The notes beneath the pieces were generated by a model. The model saw only the letters and a program-made list of their open reading frames with translations, was not told where the DNA came from and ran no database searches. A program made the position numbers and the translations under genes. From Anaerolineae bacterium (lineage in GTDB: Bacteria > Chloroflexota > Anaerolineae > Aggregatilineales > Phototrophicaceae), in the NCBI GenBank assembly GCA_022822545.1, contig JAJEBE010000032.1, positions 62,001 through 126,000 of the forward strand: a stretch of 64,000 nt of DNA. Direction: 5' to 3'. How positions within the stretch are numbered: the first letter of the stretch is position 1; every line of letters starts with the position of its first letter. Positions 24,540 through 33,826 of this stretch are shown here, in pieces.

Positions 24540-26861
24540 ATGGATTTCCTCAACGATCCGAACGCCTTGCCCTGGCTGATACCGGCTGGCCCGCTGCTGG
24601 CTTTCCTGATCATCACGCTTATCACCAACAAGTCGAAGCTGGTTCCCGCCACCGATCAGCACGAGTACGGCGGGCATCATCCGGATTATGACGGCATGAT
24701 GGTTCCCGTGGTCCATCCGGCAAGCCGTGTCATCAGTGTCATTGTCGGCATGGCGGGTGTCATCGTCGCCTTGTTGATTAGCTGGCAGACGCTCTCCAAC
24801 GCCTCCCAATTGCATCACATCGGCGAGGAGGTGCTCGCGAGCAGCATCGCCTGGATGGACACGGGCGAGACCGCCTTCCACATGGGCGTCCTGGTCGACC
24901 CGGCGACCGTGATCATGCTGGTCATGGTGCCGATCGCCGTGCTAATGATTTTCATCTATTCCATCGGGTACATGGCGCACGATCCGCGGCAGGCGCGCTT
25001 CTTCGCCTTGATTTCGCTTTTCGCCGGCGCCATGCTGACGTTGGTCGTGGCGGATAATGTTTTGCTGCTTTTCGTCGGCTGGGAGATCATGGGTGTCTGT
25101 TCCTACATGCTCATCGGCTTCTGGTTCGAGAAGGAAAGCGCCTACAAGGCGGCCATCAAAGCCTTCACCACCACGCGCATCGCCGATGTCGTCATGCTTC
25201 TCGGCATCGCCTACCTATATAGCATCACCGGCACGCTCAGCTATCGCGAAATCATGTACAGCCCGGAGGCGCTCGATTTGCTGGCGACGACGACGCCGAT
25301 CATCTTCGGCGGCTGGACGGTCAGCGCGGCGAGCATCATCGGCATCTTTCTCATCATCGGCACGGTGGGCAAGTCGGCGCAATTCCCGCTGCACGTCTGG
25401 CTGCCGGACGCGATGGAAGGCCCCACCCCTGTCAGCGCCATGATTCACGCCGCGGCGATGGTCTCTGCTGGTATCTTTTCGCTGATACGCCTATATCCGC
25501 TTTTCGCCGCCGGTGGTGATCCGCATCACGGCATTATGACCGAGCCTCTGGCATTTATGGCGGTGGTCGGCGCATTTACTGCCCTGCTAGCGGCGACAAT
25601 GGCGGTGGCGCAGAATGATGTCAAAGCGGTGCTGGCTTATTCAACGATCTCACAACTCGGCTTTATGATGGCGGCGTTGGGCATCGGCGCTTATATCGCG
25701 GCTGCCTTCCATCTCATCACGCACGGCTTCTTCAAGGCGCTGCTCTTCATGGCGGCCGGCTCGGTGATACACGGTATGGAGCATGGCGAGCACCATGCGC
25801 ACGAGCACGGCGATCATGGTCATGACGACCATGGCCACCACTTCGATCCGCAAGATATGCTCAATATGGGCGGGCTGCGCAAGACCATGCCGGTCACCTT
25901 CTGGACCTTCTTGATCGGCGGTTTGTCGTTATCCGGTTTGCCTATTATCACGGCCGGTTTCTGGTCCAAAGATGAAATCTTGGCGGATGCCTGGCTGGTG
26001 CTGAGTGAATATGGCAGCGGCGCTCATGCGCTCGTATTCGTTCTGCTGGCGCTGGCGGCATTCATGACCGCTTTCTATACCATGCGGCAAATCTCGCTGA
26101 CCTTCGGTGGCGAGCCGCGCAGTGAAGCGGCGAAACATGCCAACCTGGGGCAGGGCATCATCAGCTTCACGATGACGCTGCCGCTTCTGATTCTGGCTGT
26201 ATTCGCCATCGGCGCCGGTTTCGTCGGCGTACCGACTGATTTCCCGGTCCTGGGTCCGATATTCTCGCCCGAGCACAACGCCTTCCATCACCTGGTGATT
26301 GAAGCGCTGCCGCTGCCCGAGACAACGGCCGCCTTCGCATCGCTGCCGGATTATCATCCAAAAGCGCCGCCCTTCAATATCGTCCCGGTCGCGACCTCGT
26401 TCATCGTGGCGCTTCTCGGTCTCTGGCTCGGATACAGGATGTATTGGCGCAAGCCTTTAAAAGCCGGGCAGCCGGACCCGCTGGTCGACAGGCTTGGTCC
26501 CTTGCACACGCTCTTCCAGAATCGCTATTATCTTGATGACATCTACGGACAGGTCTTCGTCAAGCCATCGCAATGGCTGGCGGCGCAAGTCATCATCTTG
26601 CTTGATCGCGGCATCATCGACGCGCTTTTGCATATCATCGCGCGGATAGCCACTTGGCTGGGCGATCTGACCAAAGTCTTGAATCTCTGGTTGATTGATG
26701 GCGTTGGCGATGGCATCCCCATCGCGATATTCTACATCGGCGGCTGGCTCCGACGGATGCAGACCGGGCGTGTGCAGCTGTATATGCTGCTCGTCCTGGC
26801 GGCGGCGGTTCTGATTGGCATCGTCCTGGTTCTGTCGGCGGACGCGGCGCTGGCGCTATAG
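24540..26861 (+). CDS. nuoL: NADH-quinone oxidoreductase subunit L, long form with His-rich loop
   Basis: At 773 residues this distal antiporter-like subunit is about 160 longer than E. coli NuoL. The proton-path motifs are present: WEIMGVCSYMLIGFW (TM5 Glu), GKSAQFPLHVWLPDAMEGPTPVSA (TM7 Lys) and GFWSKDEIL (TM12 Lys/Asp/Glu). Extra sequence lies in the N-terminal loop (QHEYGGHHPDYDGM). A His/Asp/Glu-rich insertion sits where others have a short HxxH segment before MGGLRK (MEHGEHHAHEHGDHGHDDHG, residues about 413-432). The C-terminal part carries the lateral helix and final anchor helix; I cannot judge by eye whether the lateral helix is extended. Confidence 0.94.
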   Translation: MDFLNDPNALPWLIPAGPLLAFLIITLITNKSKLVPATDQHEYGGHHPDYDGMMVPVVHPASRVISVIVGMAGVIVALLISWQTLSNASQLHHIGEEVLASSIAWMDTGETAFHMGVLVDPATVIMLVMVPIAVLMIFIYSIGYMAHDPRQARFFALISLFAGAMLTLVVADNVLLLFVGWEIMGVCSYMLIGFWFEKESAYKAAIKAFTTTRIADVVMLLGIAYLYSITGTLSYREIMYSPEALDLLATTTPIIFGGWTVSAASIIGIFLIIGTVGKSAQFPLHVWLPDAMEGPTPVSAMIHAAAMVSAGIFSLIRLYPLFAAGGDPHHGIMTEPLAFMAVVGAFTALLAATMAVAQNDVKAVLAYSTISQLGFMMAALGIGAYIAAAFHLITHGFFKALLFMAAGSVIHGMEHGEHHAHEHGDHGHDDHGHHFDPQDMLNMGGLRKTMPVTFWTFLIGGLSLSGLPIITAGFWSKDEILADAWLVLSEYGSGAHALVFVLLALAAFMTAFYTMRQISLTFGGEPRSEAAKHANLGQGIISFTMTLPLLILAVFAIGAGFVGVPTDFPVLGPIFSPEHNAFHHLVIEALPLPETTAAFASLPDYHPKAPPFNIVPVATSFIVALLGLWLGYRMYWRKPLKAGQPDPLVDRLGPLHTLFQNRYYLDDIYGQVFVKPSQWLAAQVIILLDRGIIDALLHIIARIATWLGDLTKVLNLWLIDGVGDGIPIAIFYIGGWLRRMQTGRVQLYMLLVLAAAVLIGIVLVLSADAALAL

Positions 26862-26873
26862 GGAGACGCATTC

Positions 26874-28508
26874 ATGATCGATGTGTTTGGGATAGACGCG
26901 CTCTCGGTTCTGGTCTTCGGTCCGGTGCTCAGCGCTTTCATCGTGGCGTCACTGGCCTCCCTGGGTCCCAGCAAGCAAGTCGGGCGTTGGGTGGCTTTAA
27001 TCCTTTCGCTATTGTTGGCGCTGCTGTCGATCAAGGTCTTCTTCGATTATCAGGCGGCCGGGTTGGCGATCGGCGATGATCAATTTATCGTCACGCAAGA
27101 CTCGCCCTGGTTCGAGGCGCTTGGCTCCCGCTGGACGCTCGGCGTTGATGGCATCAGCGTGGTCATGGTTTTGCTCACCGGCATCTTGACGCCGCTGGCC
27201 ATTCTAGCGAGCTGGAATATCGAAGACCGCTCTAATATGCACCTGGCGCTGCTGCTCTTCTTCGAAACCGGCAGCATGGGCGTCTTTGTGGCGATGGACC
27301 TGATGGTCTTCTTCCTCTTTTATGAGCTAACGCTCGTGCCGATGTACTTCCTCATCAATCAGTGGGGCAGCTTGCCGAAAGCCGGCGTCAAATTCAGCGG
27401 ACGCTTTTACGCCTCTACCAAGTTCATGATTTATTCCTTCGGCGGCACCTTGGGCATGTTGCTGGCGACGCAGCTCATCGGCTGGTCGGCCGGCACGTAT
27501 AACATCGCGGAATTAACTCAGAGCTGGCCGCTATTCCGTCAAGGCGAGGCTCTGCTCGGCGTTGACGTCAGCACGGTCAAGGCATTGGCTTTCGCCGGTT
27601 TCTTCGTCGCTTTCAGCATAAAAGTGCCGATCTGGCCCTTCCATACCTGGCTGCCCGATGCCCACGGCGAAGCGCCGACAGCCGGCTCCATGCTGCTGGC
27701 GGGCATCATGCTGAAGTTGGGCGCTTACGGATTCATCCGCTTGGTCATTCCTTTCTTCCCTGATGTCTGGCTGACCGAGGTCGTCATTATCGGCGTCAAC
27801 GTGGCGACGCTCTTCGCCATACTTTCGGTGGTTGGCATCGTGCTCGGCGCATTCGCTGCTTTTGGCCAGACCGATATCAAGCGCTTGGTCGCTTACAGTT
27901 CGGTCAATCACATGGGCTTCGTCGGCATCGGCATCGCCGTCATGGCGCAGGCCTATGCCCAACTCTGGACCGGCGCGAATCCGGCGGCCGATACGCAGAC
28001 GGCGATCCTCGCCGCCAACGGCACTGTCTTGCAGATGTTCAATCACGGGCTCAGCTCGGCTGGCATGTTTTTGCTGGCCGGCGCGCTTTATCACAAGACG
28101 CATACCCGCGAGCTATCGGACTACGGCGGGCTGTGGGTTAAGGCGCCGGTGATGGGCGCGATCCTGCTCTTCACCAGTTTCGCCAGTTTGGGCTTGCCCG
28201 GCTTGAATGGCTTCGTCAGCGAATTCTTAATTGTCCGCGGCGCTTGGCCTGTCTTCACCGCGCTGACCGCCATCGCCATGATTGGCTTGCTCTTCACCGG
28301 CGGCTATATCCTCAAAGGCATCCGCGCCGTCTTGCACGGTCCCTTCAACCTGCGCTGGAAGGATTACAGCCTGGAACTGACACCGGCAGAATTGCTGGGC
28401 ATGGCGCCGCTGATTGTGCTTATGCTATTGACCGGCGTCTATCCCAACTGGATTCTGCCGCTGATCAATACGACGGTTTCGTCCATATTCGCCGGCTTGG
28501 CGAGCTAG
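26874..28508 (+). CDS. nuoM: NADH-quinone oxidoreductase subunit M (first copy)
   Basis: This 544-residue antiporter-like subunit keeps all canonical proton-path residues: Glu in FFLFYELTLVPMYFLI (TM5), Lys in AFSIKVPIWPFHTWLPDAHGEAP (TM7, core), Lys in LAGIMLKLGAYGFIR (TM8) and Glu in GLPGLNGFVSEFLI (TM12). It is followed 10 bases later by a second NuoM-like gene, which is unusual. The start is ATG 26874 with GGGAG upstream. Confidence 0.95.
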   Translation: MIDVFGIDALSVLVFGPVLSAFIVASLASLGPSKQVGRWVALILSLLLALLSIKVFFDYQAAGLAIGDDQFIVTQDSPWFEALGSRWTLGVDGISVVMVLLTGILTPLAILASWNIEDRSNMHLALLLFFETGSMGVFVAMDLMVFFLFYELTLVPMYFLINQWGSLPKAGVKFSGRFYASTKFMIYSFGGTLGMLLATQLIGWSAGTYNIAELTQSWPLFRQGEALLGVDVSTVKALAFAGFFVAFSIKVPIWPFHTWLPDAHGEAPTAGSMLLAGIMLKLGAYGFIRLVIPFFPDVWLTEVVIIGVNVATLFAILSVVGIVLGAFAAFGQTDIKRLVAYSSVNHMGFVGIGIAVMAQAYAQLWTGANPAADTQTAILAANGTVLQMFNHGLSSAGMFLLAGALYHKTHTRELSDYGGLWVKAPVMGAILLFTSFASLGLPGLNGFVSEFLIVRGAWPVFTALTAIAMIGLLFTGGYILKGIRAVLHGPFNLRWKDYSLELTPAELLGMAPLIVLMLLTGVYPNWILPLINTTVSSIFAGLAS

Positions 28509-28518
28509 GATTGCCTCT

Positions 28519-30240
28519 ATGGAAGCCACGGGATTCTCCGTCCTCACTGCGATCATCTTCATCCCGATCATTGCGGGCGTCGTCATCCTCTTCCTGGATC
28601 GCAAGAATCGTGATCTGGTCCGTGGCGTCGGCGTCACGGCGGCGGCGGCGGTCCTGGCGCTTTCACTCGCTGTCTATTTCGGTTATGACAACTTCGTCAA
28701 ATCTGACGGGGGCTTGATCGAAAACCAGCGTGCGCTGCTCGAATCCGGCGCCGAGCTAAGCGGCGCGCAGATGTTCGCTGACGCGCTGGCTTTTGAGCAG
28801 CGGATCGTTTGGGTTGAGTCGCTCGGCATCGCCTATCATGTCGGCGTTGACGGCGTCTCCGCGCCAATGGTGCTACTCACCGGCATGGTCGCGGTGGCTG
28901 GCGTCTTGATCTCCTGGAAAATCCAGGACCGCCTGCGCGAGTTCATGGCCTTCTTCATGTTTTTGGTTGCCGGTGTCTACGGTGTTTTCATCGCCGTCGA
29001 TCTCTTTATGTTGTTCTTTTTCTACGAGCTGGCGATCTTCCCGATGTACTTGCTCATCGCCGGTTGGGGTTGGGTCAAGCTGCGCGAATACGCCGCTATG
29101 AAGTTGACACTGTATATACTGGTCGGGTCGGTTTTCGCGCTGGTCGCCGCCGTGGCGATGTACTTCGCCGCCGGCGCCTACTTCGCCGGTAGCGGCGCTG
29201 ATGTTTTCAGCGCTGCAGTCGAAAGCGGCCTGTTGCCGGCTGATAGCGGCCCCTACAGTTGGAGCATCGTGCAATTGACGTTGGCAGCCGAGAACGGCGC
29301 TTTCGCCATCGAAATACTCGGCATCGACGGCTTGAACTTCGAGCGCTTCTGGTTCCCCTTCATGTTCATGGGCTTCGGCGTCCTTGCTGGCGTCTTCCCT
29401 TTCCACAACTGGTCCCCCGATGGTCACGTCGCGGCGCCCACCGCCGTCTCGATGATTCACGCCGGTGTCTTGATGAAAGTTGGCGCCTTCGCCGCTTTGC
29501 GTTCCGGGGTCCAGCTTCTGCCCGATGGCGCTGATACACATCTGCCCTGGATCGTTTTCCTGACGCTGATCAACGTGGTCTACGGCGCGCTGATCGCCTT
29601 CCGCCAGCGCGACTTTAAATATGTCATCGGCTTTTCCTCAGTCAGCCACATGGGTCTGGTCAGCATGGGGTGGGCGACGATGAACCTGACCGGCATGACC
29701 GGCGCCGGCATCCAGATGTTCAGCCACGGCGCGATGACGGCACTCTTCTTCGGCGTCGTCGGCATGGTCTATGACCGCTCGCACACGCGCGATATCCCGA
29801 GCCTGGGCGGTTTCATCAAGGTGATGCCCTGGGTCGGCGTCGCCTTTGTCATCGGTGGTTTGACCAGCATGGGAATGCCCGGCTTGAGCGGCTTCATCGC
29901 CGAGTTCCCCATTTTCCAAGGCATGTGGGCCGCCTCCGAGCAGATCACCCTTCAACTCGGCGCCTTTCAGTTGAGCAATTATTACAGCGCGCTCGTAATC
30001 ATCGCGGCGCTTGGCATCGTCATCACCGCCGCCTACGTGCTGCGTGTGGCGGGGCAGGTCTTCTTCGGCGAATTTGACGCCGAGCGCTTCCACGATGTCG
30101 GCAATATCGAAATGACCGACCGCATCGTCTTGATAATCTTGGGCTCGCCTCTGATAATCCTGGGCTTGTACCCGCCGATTATGGCGCCGATGATTGAATC
30201 CGGTATCCGACCCCTTATCGCTCTGCTGGGAGGTGGCTAG
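28519..30240 (+). CDS. NuoM-like subunit, second copy lacking the TM7 lysine
   Basis: A 573-residue antiporter-like subunit. It shares the NuoM plan: FFFYELAIFPMYLLI (TM5 Glu kept), HAGVLMKVGAFAALR (TM8 Lys kept) and GLSGFIAEFPIF (TM12 Glu kept). In TM7, where NuoM reads SIKVPIWPFHTWLPDAH, this copy reads GVLAGVFPFHNWSPDGH. The central proton-transfer lysine is leucine (codon 29383-29385, residue 289), and no lysine is visible elsewhere in that helix. Complex I with two NuoM subunits ('2M') is described in the literature as having an added pumping module. Whether this copy pumps or serves a structural role is open. It abuts nuoN. Confidence 0.9.
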   Translation: MEATGFSVLTAIIFIPIIAGVVILFLDRKNRDLVRGVGVTAAAAVLALSLAVYFGYDNFVKSDGGLIENQRALLESGAELSGAQMFADALAFEQRIVWVESLGIAYHVGVDGVSAPMVLLTGMVAVAGVLISWKIQDRLREFMAFFMFLVAGVYGVFIAVDLFMLFFFYELAIFPMYLLIAGWGWVKLREYAAMKLTLYILVGSVFALVAAVAMYFAAGAYFAGSGADVFSAAVESGLLPADSGPYSWSIVQLTLAAENGAFAIEILGIDGLNFERFWFPFMFMGFGVLAGVFPFHNWSPDGHVAAPTAVSMIHAGVLMKVGAFAALRSGVQLLPDGADTHLPWIVFLTLINVVYGALIAFRQRDFKYVIGFSSVSHMGLVSMGWATMNLTGMTGAGIQMFSHGAMTALFFGVVGMVYDRSHTRDIPSLGGFIKVMPWVGVAFVIGGLTSMGMPGLSGFIAEFPIFQGMWAASEQITLQLGAFQLSNYYSALVIIAALGIVITAAYVLRVAGQVFFGEFDAERFHDVGNIEMTDRIVLIILGSPLIILGLYPPIMAPMIESGIRPLIALLGGG

Positions 30241-31737
30241 ATGGAATTTGATCTCTGGGCGCAGTTGCCATCCGTCTTGCCGGAGGTCGGCCTGACCGCG
30301 TTGGCCATCGTCGTGCTTTTCGCTGATATCTATGGATCGCCATCGGCGCGGCGCAATGTCGTGTTTATCTCTGCGGTGGGTATGGCGCTGCTCGCGCTGA
30401 TACCTTTGATCTGGCTGCCCGACCCCAGCCTGTTTGAAAATGGAACGTTGCTCTGGGGCGGCATGGTCAATTACGACCCGCTATCACAGATCTTCAAGGT
30501 GATGCTCTTGCTTGCCGGGGCGGTTACCTGCTTGATGGCAACCGGCGACAAAGGCGTCGGCGACAAAGGCGAGTTCTATCTCATCGTCATCATCGCCACG
30601 CTCGGGGGCGTTATGATGTCCAGCGCCAGCGACTTGATCCTGGTCTTCGTCGCACTGGAGACGCTCTCGATTCCGCTTTATATGCTGGCGAGCTTCCGCC
30701 GCGGAGACAAGCGCTCGGCGGAAAGCGGCATGAAATACTTCCTTTATGGCGCCTTTGCCTCGGCGATCATGCTTTTCGGCTTCAGCTTGCTTTATGGCTT
30801 CACTGGCACGACCAGTCTCAGTGGCATCGCCGATGCCATGAGCGCCGGCCTTGGCGACAATGTGGTCGCTGTCATGACCGCGCTGGTGATGGTCGTAGTC
30901 GGCTTCGGCTTCAAAATCAGCGCCGTGCCCTTCCATTTCTGGACGCCCGATGTCTATGAGGGCGCGCCAACTCCCGTGACCGCCTTCGTCAGCGTATCCA
31001 GCAAGGCGGCCAGCTTCGCGCTGCTTTTGCGATTTCTTACCGCCACCTTCCCGGCTGAACTGGTAATCGGCGGGGTGGTCATTCAGGATTTCTGGGTAAA
31101 TCTTCTCATCGTGATTTCGATAGTCAGCATGACCTTGGGCAACGTGGTCGCCCTGCGCCAGAGCAATATCAAGCGCCTGTTGGCTTATTCGTCTATCGCG
31201 CAAGCCGGGTACACACTCATCGGCGTAGTCGCCCTGCAGGGAGCGAACGACAGCCTGGCAGTCGCTTCAGTGTCGTTCTACATGTTTATGTACATCTTCA
31301 CGAACTTGCTCGTCTTCGGCGGCGTTATTTTGTTCATTGCGGCGACTGACACGGAAGAGATCAGCGACCTCGCCGGTTTGAATCGTCGCAGCCCCTGGCT
31401 GGCGCTGTTCATTACGATCGGTTTGCTCTCCTTGGGCGGGATTCCACCGGCGGCCGGCTTCTTCGGCAAGTTCTTCCTTTTCCAGGCGGCGGTAAACGCT
31501 AACCTTGTTGGCCTGGCGCTGATCGCGGTCACCAACGCCATCATCGCGCTCTATTATTACTTGGTGGTCATCAAGGTTATGTACGTTGATTCAGGCCCGG
31601 ACGACGATGTGTCAATTGCCATTCCGCGGGCTTATGCCTGGTCGTTGGGCATCACTGCGCTAGTCGTCATCTTGCTCGGGACTATTGCGGTCACGCCGGT
31701 TTATGATTGGGCAGCAATGGGGGCGCGCGGCTTATAG
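30241..31737 (+). CDS. nuoN: NADH-quinone oxidoreductase subunit N
   Basis: This 498-residue antiporter-like subunit starts on the base after the previous stop, with GGGAGG upstream. It contains VFVALETLSIPLYMLASF (TM5), GFGFKISAVPFHFWTPDVYEGAP-type TM7 motif with Lys, and SKAASFALLLRFL (TM8). The PPAAGFFGKFFLFQAAV motif near the C-terminus carries the TM12 lysine typical of NuoN. It is the last nuo gene; B, C, D, E, F, G and I do not occur in the window. Confidence 0.96.
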   Translation: MEFDLWAQLPSVLPEVGLTALAIVVLFADIYGSPSARRNVVFISAVGMALLALIPLIWLPDPSLFENGTLLWGGMVNYDPLSQIFKVMLLLAGAVTCLMATGDKGVGDKGEFYLIVIIATLGGVMMSSASDLILVFVALETLSIPLYMLASFRRGDKRSAESGMKYFLYGAFASAIMLFGFSLLYGFTGTTSLSGIADAMSAGLGDNVVAVMTALVMVVVGFGFKISAVPFHFWTPDVYEGAPTPVTAFVSVSSKAASFALLLRFLTATFPAELVIGGVVIQDFWVNLLIVISIVSMTLGNVVALRQSNIKRLLAYSSIAQAGYTLIGVVALQGANDSLAVASVSFYMFMYIFTNLLVFGGVILFIAATDTEEISDLAGLNRRSPWLALFITIGLLSLGGIPPAAGFFGKFFLFQAAVNANLVGLALIAVTNAIIALYYYLVVIKVMYVDSGPDDDVSIAIPRAYAWSLGITALVVILLGTIAVTPVYDWAAMGARGL

Positions 31738-31763
31738 TCGCGGTAGCCATACATTTTTGATTG

Positions 31764-31772
31764 TGATAAAAT
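31764..31772 (+). promoter_or_regulatory. Possible extended -10 element before the atp genes
   Basis: TGATAAAAT matches an extended -10 (TGn-TAnAAT-like) in the 81-base gap between nuoN and the atp genes. No good -35 lies at the right distance. It could give the ATP synthase genes some independent expression within the larger operon. Confidence 0.3.
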
Positions 31773-31818
31773 TCTCGAAGTCTGTCCGCATGGCGGATGG
31801 GACGGCCGATGACAAGAT

Positions 31819-32097
31819 ATGCAGGTCATGGCGAACAATAACAATCCCCTGTCTACATATGGTTTGGTAGCCGGGGTGGTTGGGCAAGTAGGCTGTATCG
31901 TCCTGCTTGTTATTTTGGGAACACTGTTGCTTGGCCTGGCTTTGGATGAAGCCTTTGGGACGCGTCCAACTTTCATCTTCGTGATGTTGCTGGCGAGTGT
32001 CCCGCTGAATCTCGCGGCGCTATTCTTTTATACGCGTCACAAAGCCAGGCAGTTACAAGGCGCCACAAAACAGAAGGAGGAAGATATAAGTGAATAG
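31819..32097 (+). CDS. AtpZ/AtpI-like two-helix membrane protein
   Basis: The 92-residue protein has two hydrophobic segments (about 13-38 and 49-68), a short basic/acidic cytoplasmic tail and a conserved-looking GLALDEAFGTRPTF turn between them. It fits the AtpZ/AtpI group of small proteins encoded before F0 subunit a, reported to assist c-ring assembly or Mg2+/Ca2+ supply. ATG 31819 and ATG 31828 are both possible. It overlaps atpB by 8 bases. Confidence 0.72.
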   Translation: MQVMANNNNPLSTYGLVAGVVGQVGCIVLLVILGTLLLGLALDEAFGTRPTFIFVMLLASVPLNLAALFFYTRHKARQLQGATKQKEEDISE

Positions 32098-33514
32098 TTT
32101 CTGGAACGGGAAACGCCGTTTCGTCGCTTTGCTGATGTTCCTGGCTGGTGTGTTTGTAGCGCTGCGGGTCCCGCCTGCGATTCCGTTCATCCAATTGCCG
32201 GGCGAGAACTTCCCTGAGGGCTACAACTTCCCAATCACCGATATCCGCTTGACGAATACCATGGTCGGCGCGGTCATCGTATGGGTTCTTTTGCTTCTCT
32301 TCGTGGTTTACGTCTCGCGGCGCAGACCCAAAGATGGCAATGAAGTCCCGCCCGGTGGCTTCTACAACATGTTTGAGATGCTCTTTGAAGGGCTGATGGG
32401 CTTTGTCGGCGGCATCGCTGGCGGACGCCACTTCCGCCTCATCTTCAATATGTTCATGACCATCTTCCTGGTCGTTTTGCTAGCCAACTGGATGGAGCTT
32501 GTCCCCGGCGTCGATACCATCGGCTTTATCCATCCGCACGTCAAGGAAAAGTACGATCCTGTAGCGGACGAATACAAGGCAGTTACTACTGATGGTTTCG
32601 AGATCTATCAGGGTTTCCTCGGCTTCTCCTACGTCAACGCGCAATGTGACTGGATCAGCCCGGCGGATGAAGCGACTGCGGATGAAATGGCCTTGGCCAA
32701 CGCTGAGGTTGCCGCCATGGCTGCGCGGCAAACTCTGATAGAGGACGAAGCCTACGAGCGTTACAAAGCGGAACACGGTGGTCATGACGATGTAGAACAT
32801 GCGGAGGACGACCATGCCGGCGAGGCTGGCGATGACCATGGCGACCGCGCGGAAGATGCGGGCGATACCGGCGCGGTGGCCGTCGCCAGGCAAGAAGCGC
32901 TGGATGCGCGCACAGCCGAAAAGCAAGCGCGCCGCGATCGCGGCTGCTACACCGGCGTCGCTGTCTCCTCCTGGGAAGACGGCTATGAACCCGCCGATAA
33001 AGAGAAGAAGAAAGAACCGATTCCACTGCATCCCGATCCCGCGAGCGAAGAAGCGAAGCGGGTGCCCTGGGTTGTTCTGCCCTTCGTGCGCGTGCCATCA
33101 ACTGATTTGAACATGACGCTGACGCTGGCGCTGATCTCCTTCGTGATGATTCAGTACATCGGCTTCAAGGCGTTGGGCATTGGCTATCTGACCAAGTTCT
33201 TCAACTTTGGAACGCTATTCAAATCGCCGCTCGGCGGTATTGATGTGGCGGTCGGCTTGCTTGAGTTGATCGGAGACTTCGCCAAGATTCTCTCGTTCAG
33301 CTTCCGTCTTCTGGGCAATATCTTCGCGGGATCAATCCTGCTCTTCGTGATGAGCTTCCTGATTCCAATCCTGCCCTGGCCTTTCTTCATCCTCGAGTTT
33401 TTCGTTGGTGTCATACAGGCGCTGGTCTTCGCCCTGTTGACCGCGATCTTCATGAACCTGGCGACGGTCAGCCATCATCACGATGATGACCATGACCATG
33501 CCGAAGCACATTAG
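32090..33514 (+). CDS. atpB: F0F1 ATP synthase subunit a with a large hydrophilic insertion
   Basis: Subunit a forms the half-channels against the c-ring. The essential arginine is R406 in SFSFRLLGNIFAG, and the VPSTDLNMTLTLALISF helix precedes it. At 474 residues it is far longer than the usual 230-300. Residues about 147-328, between the helix ending NWMELVPGVDTIGF and VLPFVRVPSTDL, are hydrophilic, highly charged and rich in His/Asp/Glu/Ala (EHGGHDDVEHAEDDHAGEAG), where other species have a loop of some 20-30 residues. The C-terminus ends in another His/Asp tail (SHHHDDDHDHAEAH). The start is GTG 32090 with AAGGAGG upstream. No frameshift is seen. Confidence 0.93.
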   Translation: MNSFWNGKRRFVALLMFLAGVFVALRVPPAIPFIQLPGENFPEGYNFPITDIRLTNTMVGAVIVWVLLLLFVVYVSRRRPKDGNEVPPGGFYNMFEMLFEGLMGFVGGIAGGRHFRLIFNMFMTIFLVVLLANWMELVPGVDTIGFIHPHVKEKYDPVADEYKAVTTDGFEIYQGFLGFSYVNAQCDWISPADEATADEMALANAEVAAMAARQTLIEDEAYERYKAEHGGHDDVEHAEDDHAGEAGDDHGDRAEDAGDTGAVAVARQEALDARTAEKQARRDRGCYTGVAVSSWEDGYEPADKEKKKEPIPLHPDPASEEAKRVPWVVLPFVRVPSTDLNMTLTLALISFVMIQYIGFKALGIGYLTKFFNFGTLFKSPLGGIDVAVGLLELIGDFAKILSFSFRLLGNIFAGSILLFVMSFLIPILPWPFFILEFFVGVIQALVFALLTAIFMNLATVSHHHDDDHDHAEAH

Positions 33515-33554
33515 CAGATTGACATCCCTTAGAGCACAACCGGAGGAAATCTAA

Positions 33555-33797
33555 ATGGATCCACAATCAACGATTATCATGGGCAAAGCGATCGGCGCGG
33601 GCTTGGCGATGATTGGCGCGGCCGGTGGTGGTATCGGCATCGGCCTCGCCGTTGGCGGCGCGGTTATGGCGATGGGACGGAACCCCGATCACACCGCCAC
33701 GATTCAAACGAACATGATTCTGGGCGTCGCCTTCGCGGAAGCGGTCGCCATCTACGCGCTCGTTGTTTCGCTGATTATCCTCTTCGTACTCAGCTAA
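33555..33797 (+). CDS. atpE: F0F1 ATP synthase subunit c
   Basis: The 80-residue two-helix proteolipid has a Gly-rich first helix (GAAGGGIGIGLAVGGA), the polar loop GRNPD contacting F1, and ion-binding E62 in FAEAVAIYALVV. The residue after the glutamate is Ala rather than the Ser/Thr of sodium-binding rings, so proton coupling is more likely. GGAGGAAAT precedes the ATG. Confidence 0.96.
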   Translation: MDPQSTIIMGKAIGAGLAMIGAAGGGIGIGLAVGGAVMAMGRNPDHTATIQTNMILGVAFAEAVAIYALVVSLIILFVLS

Positions 33798-33826
33798 CTG
33801 GCGCCGAAGACGAAAAGGAGGACATT

